DNA of 45,220 nucleotides from an uncultured Anaerolineales bacterium (lineage in GTDB: Bacteria; Chloroflexota; Anaerolineae; Anaerolineales; Villigracilaceae), in assembly GCA_903829085.1 (NCBI GenBank), contig CAIKOL010000346.1, forward strand, positions 1-45,220, given 5' to 3'. The number at the start of each line of letters is the position of its first letter. The stretch's first letter is position 1. A program made the translations under genes and the position numbers. Below, piece after piece: positions 6,520-15,844 of the stretch. The notes under the pieces are model-generated. The model ran no database searches and was not told the DNA's origin. It saw only the letters and a list, made by a program, of their open reading frames with translations.

Positions 6520-7864
6520 CGTCTTCCTCCTTCTCTTTCTCGCCTGGTTTTACCTGCCAGGGTTTGAACTGCGCCACAAATCTTCCTGGGATGCGTCCTT
6601 GCATCAGAACACCTTTTCTTCCATGTACCAAGCGCTCAACCTGGCCGAACTCATGGAAAAGGGAGATGAGTTGACCTTGTTGATAAGGCAGACGGATAAG
6701 AATGGGTGTAAAGGTTTCGTATAAGGTACTACGAAGCATGCCGAGTAGGTCGTCAATCCCTTCACCGGTACGGGCAGAAATGGCAACAGCCTGTGGGAAA
6801 TGTTCTACAGCGTTGCGGGCGGCTTCTGGATCTGATAAACGGTCTATCTTATTCAAGACGGTGATTACCGGAACGTTTTCCGCATCGATTTCAACCAATG
6901 TTTCATGGACGGCTTCCGCCTGGTTCATGGCATTCGGATGCGAAATATCTACCACATGAAGGAGCAGATCTGCTTCTGAAATTTCTTCCAATGTGGCGCG
7001 GAAGGCAGCCACTAGCGTGGTTGGGAGTTTTTGGATGAAGCCAACAGTATCGGTAAAAAGCGCCTGATAGCCGCCGGAAAGTTCGACGCGGCGGGTAGTC
7101 GGATCAAGAGTGGCAAATAACTGGTCAGCAACGTAAATATCCGCTTTTGCCAACTTGTTAAGCAAGGTGGATTTCCCGGCGTTAGTGTAGCCGACAAGTA
7201 CCACGGTTGGGATGCGGCTTCGTTTGCGCTGGACGCGATGGAGTGAGCGATGAGTGCGCACTTTTTCAAGTTCATCCTTGAGATGGGCAATTTCATGCCG
7301 GACTGCACGCCGGTCTACTTCCAACTGGGTTTCACCTGGACCGCGCAGGCCAACCCCGCCTGTTGACCCGGAACGGCCTCCACCACCTCCTGCCTGCCGG
7401 GCCAGGTGTGTCCATTGACCGGTCAGGCGTGGCAGGAAGTATTCATATTGTGCCAGTTTAACCTGTAACTGGCCCTCGTTGGTTTGAGCGTGTTGGGCGA
7501 ATATGTCCAGAATGATGGCAGTCCGATCGAGGATGCGAATATTCTCGCCGATATGTTCTTCAAGCTCGCGCTGGTGGCGAGGGGAGAGTTCGTTATCAAA
7601 GACAATCACTTGGGCAAGGGCATCATCAGCCAACGCCTTGAGTTCCTCCACCTTCCCAGAGCCGATAAATGTCACCGCGTTGGGGCGGCCCATTTTCTGA
7701 GTAAGTTCGCCAACAACCTCCAGCCCAGCTGTAGCACATAGCAGGGATAGTTCCTTGAGAGAATCTTCAAATGGTAGAAGTTGCTCGTGTCCACGCAATT
7801 CCACTCCAACCAGAAAGGCACGTTCGCGCGGTGGAGTGGTCGGTGTGGTTCTCTTTTTTTGCAT
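6500..7864 (-). CDS. hflX: Ribosome-associated GTPase HflX
   Basis: HflX GTPase, which splits stalled or stress-inactivated 70S ribosomes. The 454-residue protein has an N-terminal HflX domain (AFLVGVEL...ELTQKMGRPNAVTFIGSGKVEEL), the family glycine-rich linker GGGGGRSGSTGGVGLRGPGETQLEVDRR, a coiled-coil stretch, then the G domain: VGYTNAGKSTLLN (G1), DPTTRR (G2), DTVGFIQKLP (G3), NKIDRL (G4). The C-terminus is an acidic, lysine-rich tail. AAGGAG lies about 7 bases before the ATG. It follows the histidine kinase gene after 113 bases and overlaps the small membrane gene. Confidence 0.96.
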   Translation of the reverse strand: MQKKRTTPTTPPRERAFLVGVELRGHEQLLPFEDSLKELSLLCATAGLEVVGELTQKMGRPNAVTFIGSGKVEELKALADDALAQVIVFDNELSPRHQRELEEHIGENIRILDRTAIILDIFAQHAQTNEGQLQVKLAQYEYFLPRLTGQWTHLARQAGGGGGRSGSTGGVGLRGPGETQLEVDRRAVRHEIAHLKDELEKVRTHRSLHRVQRKRSRIPTVVLVGYTNAGKSTLLNKLAKADIYVADQLFATLDPTTRRVELSGGYQALFTDTVGFIQKLPTTLVAAFRATLEEISEADLLLHVVDISHPNAMNQAEAVHETLVEIDAENVPVITVLNKIDRLSDPEAARNAVEHFPQAVAISARTGEGIDDLLGMLRSTLYETFTPILIRLPYQQGQLISLFHEFGQVERLVHGRKGVLMQGRIPGRFVAQFKPWQVKPGEKEKEEDDVPMAE

Positions 7865-7977
7865 ATACAGCTCCTTATAAGGCTGTCAGCGGAATAACGG
7901 AAGTTAAAAAACAACGCGGAATGCTTGGATATTTTTTCGCGTATTGTTTCTTCTGCAGCGCAGGTTTTATTTGTGCA

Positions 7978-9201
7978 TTAATGATCTGATTTTGTTTCCA
8001 CGCCAAACAACTTCGCGAATTTTGGGTCTGGCGGCTCGGTGCGGATAGGCAAGAGCACATGGAAGGTGGAACCTGGGCAGCGCTTTTCATCGTGGCCGTC
8101 TGATTCAACCCAGATAGTACCCCCATGCGCTTCTATGATACCACGTGCAATGGGTAGGCCCAGACCCGGCCCACCTCCTTTGAATTTTGTTTTCCCGCTG
8201 GAATGCAGGGATGCATTTCCAAGCTGGCTGAACTTTTCAAAGATGGTTTCCTGATCCTCTGGAGAGATGCCAATGCCGGTATCAGCTATTGTCACCTCGA
8301 TAAAACCTGGGAGTGTGCGGCCGTCCAGGATGATTGAACCGCCATCTGGAGTGTACTTGATGGCATTGCTCAAGAGGTTACGGAAAGCCTGGTATAACCG
8401 TTCAGAGTCGCCAAAAAGCATTTGATCATTTCCGGGAAAAGGCCGTAATTCAAGGGTCTGTTTTCGGGAAACGACTGAAACGATAAGCTCGTTGCGCACC
8501 AGATTAAACAGCTTAAATAACCAGAGTGGTTGGAAGTTTAGCGACATCAAGTTATTGTCAATCAAAGAAACATCGATCATATCATCAACGATGGTTCGCA
8601 GACGTCGGATGCCGTTGTTGATCCCCTCGATTAAAGAATCCATCTGAGCACTTGAATTGTTCTTGGTTGCCTCATTCATCATGGCTGTATAGCCTTCGAT
8701 AAGCGTCAGGGGTGTTTTTAATTCATGTGCCGCAACCGAGATGAAACTGGATTTACTTCGGTCAAGGCGCTCCAGCTTGCTTTGCACACCGGTCAGCTCG
8801 TTAGCAATATATGCCACGCGCGTTTCCATCTCATAGCGGGCCGCCTTATCAAGCGCATATGTAAAGACTGGTAAGATGGACCCAAGTGTATCCATGGCTT
8901 CCTGTTCGGTCAGGTCTTCGCGTACCAATTCATATGTGATCATCAACATCCGGTTGAGAACAGCTGAAATGTTTTTCTCCCCTTCGCGTAGGTCACTTTG
9001 CGTGGGAGAAGCAGACCAATCATACAGGATCGGGTCGACCCAAGCCGGGTCGCCGGTCTCTATTGCCTGAACCAACAGGCTGTAAAACCGTTCCAATTGT
9101 CCCTGAAAATTCTCGCGTACACCTGCGCCGCGAGCCATACTATTGGCCACGCGGTGGATCCAGGTATCACGGATTTCCTTCAAGACTTCAGGAACATTCA
9201 T
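7978..9201 (-). CDS. Soluble sensor histidine kinase
   Basis: A 407-residue cytoplasmic kinase without membrane segments. Residues 1-140 form a helical region I do not recognise, followed by a short coil. The HisKA domain has the phospho-acceptor in FISVAAHELKTPL (His159), and the HATPase domain has LLSNAIKYTPDGG (N box), ADTGIGIS (G1) and GGGPGLGLPIARGIIEAHGG (G2). There is no receiver domain and no adjacent response regulator on the same strand; the nearest partners are the + strand regulators at 14-16 kb. No Shine-Dalgarno is obvious before the ATG. It sits in a - strand run after the M28 gene (39-base gap). Confidence 0.92.
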   Translation of the reverse strand: MNVPEVLKEIRDTWIHRVANSMARGAGVRENFQGQLERFYSLLVQAIETGDPAWVDPILYDWSASPTQSDLREGEKNISAVLNRMLMITYELVREDLTEQEAMDTLGSILPVFTYALDKAARYEMETRVAYIANELTGVQSKLERLDRSKSSFISVAAHELKTPLTLIEGYTAMMNEATKNNSSAQMDSLIEGINNGIRRLRTIVDDMIDVSLIDNNLMSLNFQPLWLFKLFNLVRNELIVSVVSRKQTLELRPFPGNDQMLFGDSERLYQAFRNLLSNAIKYTPDGGSIILDGRTLPGFIEVTIADTGIGISPEDQETIFEKFSQLGNASLHSSGKTKFKGGGPGLGLPIARGIIEAHGGTIWVESDGHDEKRCPGSTFHVLLPIRTEPPDPKFAKLFGVETKSDH

Positions 9202-9240
9202 ATAAGGTTAAGTGTATGACAGGTTATAGATTTTGACAAT

Positions 9241-10122
9241 CTATTTTTGGTATGCAATCCATCGCCACAGGGTCTCTCCCACGGTTTGGAGACTTTGAGC
9301 AGAGACTTTGTCAACAGTATCTTGGGAAGTATGCCAGTATGGATAATCAAAATCTATGATGTCCACTGCTGGAATACCTGCCTCAAGGAATGGGATGTGG
9401 TCATCAATCATATCGTATTTTGGTGTATTGATAAAATATTTACTATATCCTAACGCGGCAGCCTGAGCCCATATTTCTGTTGTTAGCGTGGCATCCGAAT
9501 TTTCCTCGATATAGAGATTTAAGTCGGCATCCCCGACCATATCGACAATTATGGTTGCCTGGGGTTTATTTGTCAGTGAGGCCACAAATGCCCGCGCACC
9601 CATAATCCATTGCCGGTTATCCAACCCGCCGTTATCTTCGGCATCAAAGAAGACCAGCCAAATTGAAACACCATCCTTTGGGAGTGTTCGTGCCAATTCG
9701 AGGAGTAGAGCAACACCTGATGCTCCATCATTGGCGCCTGGCACAGGGCCACTGCGCCTCGGGTCAGAATCCTGATCTGCTAGCAATCGACTATCATAGT
9801 GGGCTCCGATGATAATTTGAGGGGCGGTATCCGAGCGGGATGCAATAATGTTTTGGATGGAGAATCCCAACCATTTCGTTGCTTGAATTTGCACTTTCCA
9901 ACCGGCTTTTTCCAATTCCTGTTTGATAAAGGTGATGACTTGAGCGTGAGCCGCGCTGTCTGGAGTACGGGGGCCGAGTGATACCTGTGCGAGAACATCT
10001 TGATATGCCCTTTGACCGTCAAAGTGATAAGTGGGCGTTAGCATTTGGTACACCAACCAACTTGAAAGCCCGATCACGAAAATACCCAGGCATGTAAAGA
10101 AAATAACTCGTTTATTGCGCAT
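9241..10122 (-). CDS. Membrane-anchored M28 family metallohydrolase (glutaminyl-cyclase-like)
   Basis: A 293-residue protein with one N-terminal signal anchor (about 5-27) and an extracytoplasmic M28 domain. Likely zinc ligands are visible: GAHYDSR (His108), PGANDGASG (Asp132), FFDAEDNGG (Glu162), DMVGDAD (Asp194 or 198) and YWHTSQDT (His264). The DDHIPFLEAGIPAVDIIDFDYPYWHTSQDT segment is especially like bacterial and eukaryotic glutaminyl-peptide cyclotransferases, so cyclisation of N-terminal glutamine is as likely as aminopeptidase activity. It begins 5 bases after the trmFO stop, so the two are probably co-transcribed. Confidence 0.88.
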   Translation of the reverse strand: MRNKRVIFFTCLGIFVIGLSSWLVYQMLTPTYHFDGQRAYQDVLAQVSLGPRTPDSAAHAQVITFIKQELEKAGWKVQIQATKWLGFSIQNIIASRSDTAPQIIIGAHYDSRLLADQDSDPRRSGPVPGANDGASGVALLLELARTLPKDGVSIWLVFFDAEDNGGLDNRQWIMGARAFVASLTNKPQATIIVDMVGDADLNLYIEENSDATLTTEIWAQAAALGYSKYFINTPKYDMIDDHIPFLEAGIPAVDIIDFDYPYWHTSQDTVDKVSAQSLQTVGETLWRWIAYQK

Positions 10123-10127
10123 AGTTA

Positions 10128-11486
10128 TTATTTATCGCGTATTTCTTCGAGAAAACTTTCCAGGCTTGCCAGCGCCCGTTCGGCTATCAAGCGTGACCTC
10201 TCACTTTTATCCATTCGACGGTTACCATTAAGAGAGGGCAGAATACCGAAATTGGCTTTCATCGGCTGGAAATCAATCATGTCAGCATTGGTTATGTAAT
10301 GACATAACGCGCCAAGCATCGTTGTTTCCGGGAAGGTGAGCGGCTGCTGGTCATGGAAGAAACGTGCTGCGTTCAAGCCTGCCAGTAAACCCGTGCCGAT
10401 GTTACCCATGTAACCTTCCACACCAGTTATTTGACCTCCAAAGAACAAATCGGGACGAGTGCGAAATTGTAGCGTGGGGAAAAGGATCAATGGCGAAGCA
10501 ATAAAGGTATTACGATGCATTTGTCCATAACGGACGAATTCAGCCATTTCCAATCCCGGGATCATCCGGAAGATTCGTTCTTGTTCTTGGTAGGTTAGGT
10601 TGGTCTGGAAACCGACCAGGTTATAGAGACTCCCTGCCAGGTTATCCTGGCGCAATTGAACCAGGGCAAATGGCCATCTCCCTGTGCGTGGATTTGTCAA
10701 ACCGGCTGGGCGCATCGGGCCGAACGTCAGAGCCTGCTGGCTGCGCTGAGCGATGATTTCAACCGGCAGACATCCTTCAAAGAATTTTTGTGCTCCAGCG
10801 TCTACTCCCAATTGGATTTCAACCTCAAAGGATGATAAATTAATTCGTTTTGCTGAACGCAAGGCATTGACAAAAGCTTTATATTCATCTTCGGAAAATG
10901 GACAGTTTATGTAATCACCGATTCCATCTTCTCTGGAACCGTAACGCGAGGCGCGATAAGCAACCTCCATATTGATGGAATTGGCTGTTATGATGGGTGC
11001 AATGGCATCGTAGAAATAAAGGTGCTTTTCTCCAGCCAGGATACCGATGGCCTGTGAAAGCCGTTTCGAGGTCAGAGGGCCAGAAGCGATGATAGAAAGT
11101 CCAGCCGGTATGGTTGTTACCTCTTCGTGAACAATCTCGATACCGGGGTGGGCAAGGAGTTGGTCTGTTACCAGTTTGGCAAAAAGGTCCCGGTCTACTG
11201 CCAGCGCAGCTCCGGCAGGCAGTGCAGAATTTTCGGCGCATTTTAACAGCAAGGAGCCAAGCCGGCGCAACTCGTTCTTCAAGATGCCAGAAGCGCGATC
11301 GGATAAGTTCGAGCCAAGGGAATTTGAGCAAACCAGTTCAGCCAGGTTAGAGGTTTGATGAGCACCGGTGGAGACTGTCGGGCGCATTTCATAAAGTCTG
11401 ACGCGCAGCCCGTGTTGAGCCGCTTGCCAGGCAGCTTCTGAACCAGCCAAACCTCCTCCTACTACCATCACATCAGGGGTCAACAT
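10128..11486 (-). CDS. trmFO: Methylenetetrahydrofolate-tRNA-(uracil-54-C5)-methyltransferase TrmFO
   Basis: Flavoprotein that makes ribothymidine-54 in tRNA using methylene-THF as carbon donor. The 452-residue protein starts with the FAD dinucleotide fold VMVVGGGLAGSEAAW, then RLYEMRP and HQTSNLAELVCSNSLGS, hallmark TrmFO segments that separate it from MnmG. Later segments GYMGNIGTGLLAGLNAARF and the central MHRNTFIASP block also fit. The family is typical of Gram-positives, Chloroflexota and other bacteria lacking SAM-dependent TrmA. The ATG at 11486 has AAAGGAAA only about 13 bases upstream, a loose ribosome site. Confidence 0.95.
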   Translation of the reverse strand: MLTPDVMVVGGGLAGSEAAWQAAQHGLRVRLYEMRPTVSTGAHQTSNLAELVCSNSLGSNLSDRASGILKNELRRLGSLLLKCAENSALPAGAALAVDRDLFAKLVTDQLLAHPGIEIVHEEVTTIPAGLSIIASGPLTSKRLSQAIGILAGEKHLYFYDAIAPIITANSINMEVAYRASRYGSREDGIGDYINCPFSEDEYKAFVNALRSAKRINLSSFEVEIQLGVDAGAQKFFEGCLPVEIIAQRSQQALTFGPMRPAGLTNPRTGRWPFALVQLRQDNLAGSLYNLVGFQTNLTYQEQERIFRMIPGLEMAEFVRYGQMHRNTFIASPLILFPTLQFRTRPDLFFGGQITGVEGYMGNIGTGLLAGLNAARFFHDQQPLTFPETTMLGALCHYITNADMIDFQPMKANFGILPSLNGNRRMDKSERSRLIAERALASLESFLEEIRDK

Positions 11487-11570
11487 GATTGAGATTGTTT
11501 CCTTTCAATAAATAGGGAATTGAGGAGAAGTGCAGTAGTAGATTGTCTGCACATTCTTGCCTCCCCCAAT

Positions 11571-11600
11571 TTATTGAGATAATACTTGATATTGTACCAT
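11571..11600. promoter_or_regulatory. Second copy of the TTTATTGAGAT element in the trmFO/kinase divergent region
   Basis: TTATTGAGATAATACTTGATATTGTACCAT resembles the element at 3156-3178 (shared core TTTATTGAGATRATAC, both preceded by a C-run). On the - strand the same bases contain TGGTACAAT, an extended -10 like sequence that could serve trmFO. The full 11487-11648 gap holds this, the kinase promoter below, and nothing else I can name. Confidence 0.35.
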
Positions 11601-11601
11601 T

Positions 11602-11629
11602 TTGGTTTTTGTGGGATGTGATATATAAT
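11602..11629 (+). promoter_or_regulatory. Putative promoter of the three-gene signalling operon
   Basis: TATAAT (11624-11629) has a weak -35, TTGGTT, 16 bp upstream. Start of transcription near 11636 would give a very short leader that still contains GAGGGAA before the ATG at 11649. Confidence 0.5.
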
Positions 11630-11648
11630 CACGTTGAGGGAACTTCAC

Positions 11649-14252
11649 ATGCCAAAGAGTCAAATGAATATTCAACTTAAAGAGATGGGCCAACTAACAG
11701 GAGTATGCTGGGCAGCATGGCTTGAACGTACGAGTGAATGGGAACTGCTCGCAGCATATAAAGTAAATCACCCCCAGCAAACCATTCTCATGAAATTTGT
11801 TCAACAACCCTCTGTGAAGATCTGGTTGGATGGGGCTATACCCGGGAATCGAAGTCGGTCCCGTCTTATCACTGAGAAGTTGGATCTGATGGGACGGAAA
11901 TTGTATGTGTTCCCAGATCAGGCAACTCAACGGGTTATCTTGGTTGGTGCAAATGAACTTTCGGATGCAATGCGGCGGTTCTGGAGAGTGATTGCATTAG
12001 TGGATTCAAGTCGTTCATTATTTGATGCAGGGCATGTTCAGGTTCCAGTAAACATCGAATCGGTACCCTATCATTTACCAAGGGCGCTTGATCGTATCCT
12101 TGGGCTAATTTTACAAACTTCCACATGCCAGGGAGGCTGGCTGGCGGTTCGCTCCGGAGATTACCTCGAGATCAAGGCGCATTCAAACTGCGCGGAGTGC
12201 CAGGATGTACGCTTCTCCATCGATGCAAACCCGCTTATGCGTGAATTGATTCAATCCCGGAAGGCTCGTATCTTACGGAATATTGATCCAGAGTGGGTGA
12301 TGACACCGCGAGTGGGATTTTCACTTTCTACACAGTCATGGATTGGCCTTCCGCTGGTCATTGGGCAAAGGTTGATTGGACTTGTGGCATTATGGAGTGA
12401 GAATTCCTTACAACCGGCAGAATTGGAAAAACTAAAACAACTGGCTGGGAAATTATCCCCTTCTGTTGAAGGTAGCATTACATTTGCTGACCTGTCTAAT
12501 CATTTACATCGGATGGCATTACTGAATGATTTTGCTGTTACAGTCTCATCTTCTTTGGATCTGGAGCAAATTGTTCAAAGAACCTTTGCGTTGTTACGCC
12601 GCGCTTTCAGTACGGAGCGGATCAACCTGATTGTCATCTCCTCGGATGGTAGCGGAGTTCAGAATTATTTTGACCAGCAGGGGATGATTATTGTTCAAAC
12701 GATGTCAAATGCACTGCTTCCGTGGCTGGTTGAAAAGGGGGATGTCTATCGCGCCGATTCGATTACATCAGAATCGCCATATAAACCAGTTTACCCCGGC
12801 TCGCTCTCTGCTTTGGTAATTCCGTTGAAATATCGAAAACAGGTTATCGGCGCATTGGGTTTGGAGAATGTAAAAGCAGGAGCATTTACTGTATACGATG
12901 AACATTTGCTGGTGGTGATAGCCAGTTATTTGGCAGGTTTGTTGGAAAACGGACGGTTACGGCGGGAAGCAGAAGCACGGGCGCGCAATCTAAGTCTGAT
13001 CCACGAAGTTGTTGAGCAAGTTATTGGTCTGACAGATGTCCGTCAGGTCGCCCAAATCGCTGCAGAATTAATGGCGCGGAACTTCGAATATGAACTTGCT
13101 GGAGTTGGACTGGTGGTAGGTCCCGAAAAGGAATTACAGCTAGCTGGGATTGGTGGAAATGCAGCCGACTTGGTACAACACGGGCTCACGTATATGAATG
13201 AAACTCGTGAAAATGGAATTGTATTACGCGTAGTTGCCACCGGTCAAAGTATACTTGTCAATGATGTCAGTCAGGACCCTGTCTACCTTCCCATTCCGGA
13301 TTGGGATGCCGGTTCTGAAATGTGTGTAGCCTTAAAAGACGGTGAGCAGATTCTGGGTATTGTGGATGTTGAAAGTCGACGGAAAAATGCATTCTCGCAA
13401 AACGATTTGCTTGTACTGGAATCACTCGCCGGTATCCTTGCTAGTGTGATTTCCAATGTTGGGCAGTACCAAAAACTCCAGGAAACGGTTAATCAACTCC
13501 GGACAACACGGGAGGAACTTCAAGAGCGTATTGCTGCGCAGCATGTTGCGGAAAGCCGGCTTATACAAGCCGCCAAATTAGCGGCAGTTGGCGAAATGGC
13601 AGCAGGGATTGCCCACGAGCTAAATAACCCATTGACAACCGTTTCGGGCTTTACTGAATTGTCCCTGGAAGAATTGCCAAACGATTCTCCGCTACATAAA
13701 GACCTTGAACTAGTACTGCGCGAAGCCCACCGGGCACGCGATGTAGTACGTCGTTTACTTGATTTTTCGCGTCAAAGCGAGAGTGTGAGAGCTCGTTCTG
13801 ACATGAACGAAATAGTTATGGATGTGTTGGCGTTGGTGAATCACTTGTTACACACGAGCGGCGTACAGATCTTTACTGATCTTTCTATTGGACTTCCATG
13901 GGTTTTGGTAGATCATAACCAGGTTAAGCAAGTAATCCTTAATCTGATTCACAATGCATTGCATGCCATGCCGAATGGTGGTGAATTACATATCAAGACT
14001 GAACACCTTCGCCGCGACCAACGCGATTGGTTGACAATTGCTATAACTGATTCAGGAATAGGAATCTCGCCGGAAAATCTGGAACGGATTTTTGAGCCGT
14101 TTTTTACCACGCATGCGAAAGATGGCGGCACAGGACTTGGTCTCTCAGTTTCCTATGGAATAGTTGCAGAACACGGTGGTTTTATCGAGGCAGAGAGTAA
14201 AATTGGCCAGGGTTCAATTTTTACGGTCTGGTTTCCGGTTGAGGCGGATTGA
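11649..14252 (+). CDS. Multi-GAF sensor histidine kinase
   Basis: An 867-residue cytoplasmic kinase. After an N-terminal region of about 140 residues with no recognised fold, three GAF-like segments follow at about 145-270, 288-437 and 450-605, then a coiled coil and a HisKA domain GEMAAGIAHELNNPL (His656) of the HPK4/NtrB-like type, and HATPase with LIHNALHAMPNGG, TDSGIGIS and GGTGLGLSVSYGIV. No membrane segment is seen, so input is cytosolic. The track starts at a TTG (11634); the ATG at 11649 has GAGGGAA 8 bases upstream and is preferred. Its TGA overlaps the next start by one base, so translation is coupled to the downstream REC-kinase. Confidence 0.93.
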   Translation: MPKSQMNIQLKEMGQLTGVCWAAWLERTSEWELLAAYKVNHPQQTILMKFVQQPSVKIWLDGAIPGNRSRSRLITEKLDLMGRKLYVFPDQATQRVILVGANELSDAMRRFWRVIALVDSSRSLFDAGHVQVPVNIESVPYHLPRALDRILGLILQTSTCQGGWLAVRSGDYLEIKAHSNCAECQDVRFSIDANPLMRELIQSRKARILRNIDPEWVMTPRVGFSLSTQSWIGLPLVIGQRLIGLVALWSENSLQPAELEKLKQLAGKLSPSVEGSITFADLSNHLHRMALLNDFAVTVSSSLDLEQIVQRTFALLRRAFSTERINLIVISSDGSGVQNYFDQQGMIIVQTMSNALLPWLVEKGDVYRADSITSESPYKPVYPGSLSALVIPLKYRKQVIGALGLENVKAGAFTVYDEHLLVVIASYLAGLLENGRLRREAEARARNLSLIHEVVEQVIGLTDVRQVAQIAAELMARNFEYELAGVGLVVGPEKELQLAGIGGNAADLVQHGLTYMNETRENGIVLRVVATGQSILVNDVSQDPVYLPIPDWDAGSEMCVALKDGEQILGIVDVESRRKNAFSQNDLLVLESLAGILASVISNVGQYQKLQETVNQLRTTREELQERIAAQHVAESRLIQAAKLAAVGEMAAGIAHELNNPLTTVSGFTELSLEELPNDSPLHKDLELVLREAHRARDVVRRLLDFSRQSESVRARSDMNEIVMDVLALVNHLLHTSGVQIFTDLSIGLPWVLVDHNQVKQVILNLIHNALHAMPNGGELHIKTEHLRRDQRDWLTIAITDSGIGISPENLERIFEPFFTTHAKDGGTGLGLSVSYGIVAEHGGFIEAESKIGQGSIFTVWFPVEAD

Positions 14253-15844
14253 TGGCAGAAACGCGAATATTGGTTGTAGACGATGAACCCGGTATCACCC
14301 TATTATGCGAGCGGCTGCTTGTGCGGGCGGATTATGGGGTAACCTCTTTTACCGATCCAAAAGAGGCATTAAGTTATGTTGAACATAACAAATTTGATTT
14401 GTTATTGGTTGACATTCGCATGCCGGAAATTAGCGGTTTTGACCTCATTTTCCAGGTAAAACAATTCCAACCGGACACAGCTGTATTGGTCATGACTGGT
14501 TTTGGAACGGTTGAGACCGCCATCCAGGCACTCCGTCAGGGTGTGGATGGCCTGTTGCTAAAACCTTTTAAAACAGGTGAAGAACTGGTGCAGGCTGTCC
14601 GGCAGGCCTTGGATGATAACCAGAAAAAAAGAGACATAGCCCGTATTCAAGCGTTGCGTCCGCTTTTTGATATTACAGAAACGTTGTTGGCTGAAACTCG
14701 TCCAGAACGTCTTGTCGAGCTTGTTGTAATTGCAATTTGCGGACACCTTCGTTGTAATAACGCTGGATTTTATAAGTATTCTGCCAATGAAAATTCCTTG
14801 ATCCTACAGTCTGGGCGCGGAATTACATTAACAGGAAACATTAGCGCAGCTGGTAGTGGGATGGTTGGCCGTACCGATGCTTTCGGAATCCCATTCTGGG
14901 TAAACGCTGGCGGTCCTGGCGATGAAGGCCTCCAGAGTGACCTGATGGTTTTGGGATTAAGCTCCGCTTTTTGTGCGCCAATCTCCCGTCAAAATGTACA
15001 TGGGGTATTGTATGCTGGAAGAAATACGGACGTTGCACCGTTTCGCGAAGTGGACTGGGAGATGTTCCTCCTGATGGCACGACAGGCTGCTGTTGCCATG
15101 GAGAATGCAGTTCTTTATGAAGAATTGCGCGAATATGTCCGCCGTGTAGAAGGATCGCAGCAAGCACTAATTCGCGCTGAAAAAATGGCTGCAGCAGGCC
15201 GACTGACTGCATCCATTGCTCACGAAATCAATAATCCATTGCAGTCATTACAGAATTGTTTGCATTTGGCTACTCGTAGAGAGGTTCCAGCGAAGAAACA
15301 GCGTGAATATATAGATTTGGCGAATCATGAATTAATTCGCTTAATGAACACTGTTCAGCGTATGTTGGATTTCTACCGCCCCGGAGCTGTAGACCCGCAG
15401 CAAGTGAATCTGGAAATTCTGTTACGAAGGGTGATTAAATTACTTACACCGCAATTGAAGGCGCACGCAATCCATATCAGCACAGGGTTTTCGTCCAAGT
15501 TGCCCATGATAATGGCAGTGAGCAGCCAGTTGGAACAAGTCTTCATAAATCTCATCTTGAATGCCTACGATGCCATGCCAGACGGGGGTGATTTGCGAAT
15601 TAGCGCACGCCAGATACTGGACAATGTTGAAATATTCGTTCAAGATTCAGGTCCCGGAGTCAAAGAAGAGAACCGCAGTCACATTTTTGAGCCGTTTGTC
15701 AGTACGAAAGAAGGTGGGACTGGACTTGGATTATCCGTGAGCTATGGAATTATCGCAGCTCATGGCGGCAGCCTTGATCTTGTGACTGACCGCGGACCAG
15801 GCGCCTGCTTCCGAGTGACGTTACCGGTGAAGGGAGAATCATGA
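14252..15844 (+). CDS. REC-GAF histidine kinase (receiver at the N-terminus)
   Basis: A 530-residue protein with a receiver first: ILVVDDEPG, phospho-acceptor in LLLVDIRMP (Asp54), TGFG, and LLLKPFK. A GAF-like domain covers about 150-290, then a HisKA with SIAHEINNPLQSL (His324) and a HATPase with LNAYDAMPDGGDL, DSGPGVKEEN and GGTGLGLSVSYGIIAAHGG. A receiver in front of a kinase suggests it is switched by an upstream kinase, probably the gene before it. The ATG shares its A with the preceding TGA; the track's TTG at 14249 is an alternative. It overlaps the following regulator by ATGA. Confidence 0.93.
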   Translation: MAETRILVVDDEPGITLLCERLLVRADYGVTSFTDPKEALSYVEHNKFDLLLVDIRMPEISGFDLIFQVKQFQPDTAVLVMTGFGTVETAIQALRQGVDGLLLKPFKTGEELVQAVRQALDDNQKKRDIARIQALRPLFDITETLLAETRPERLVELVVIAICGHLRCNNAGFYKYSANENSLILQSGRGITLTGNISAAGSGMVGRTDAFGIPFWVNAGGPGDEGLQSDLMVLGLSSAFCAPISRQNVHGVLYAGRNTDVAPFREVDWEMFLLMARQAAVAMENAVLYEELREYVRRVEGSQQALIRAEKMAAAGRLTASIAHEINNPLQSLQNCLHLATRREVPAKKQREYIDLANHELIRLMNTVQRMLDFYRPGAVDPQQVNLEILLRRVIKLLTPQLKAHAIHISTGFSSKLPMIMAVSSQLEQVFINLILNAYDAMPDGGDLRISARQILDNVEIFVQDSGPGVKEENRSHIFEPFVSTKEGGTGLGLSVSYGIIAAHGGSLDLVTDRGPGACFRVTLPVKGES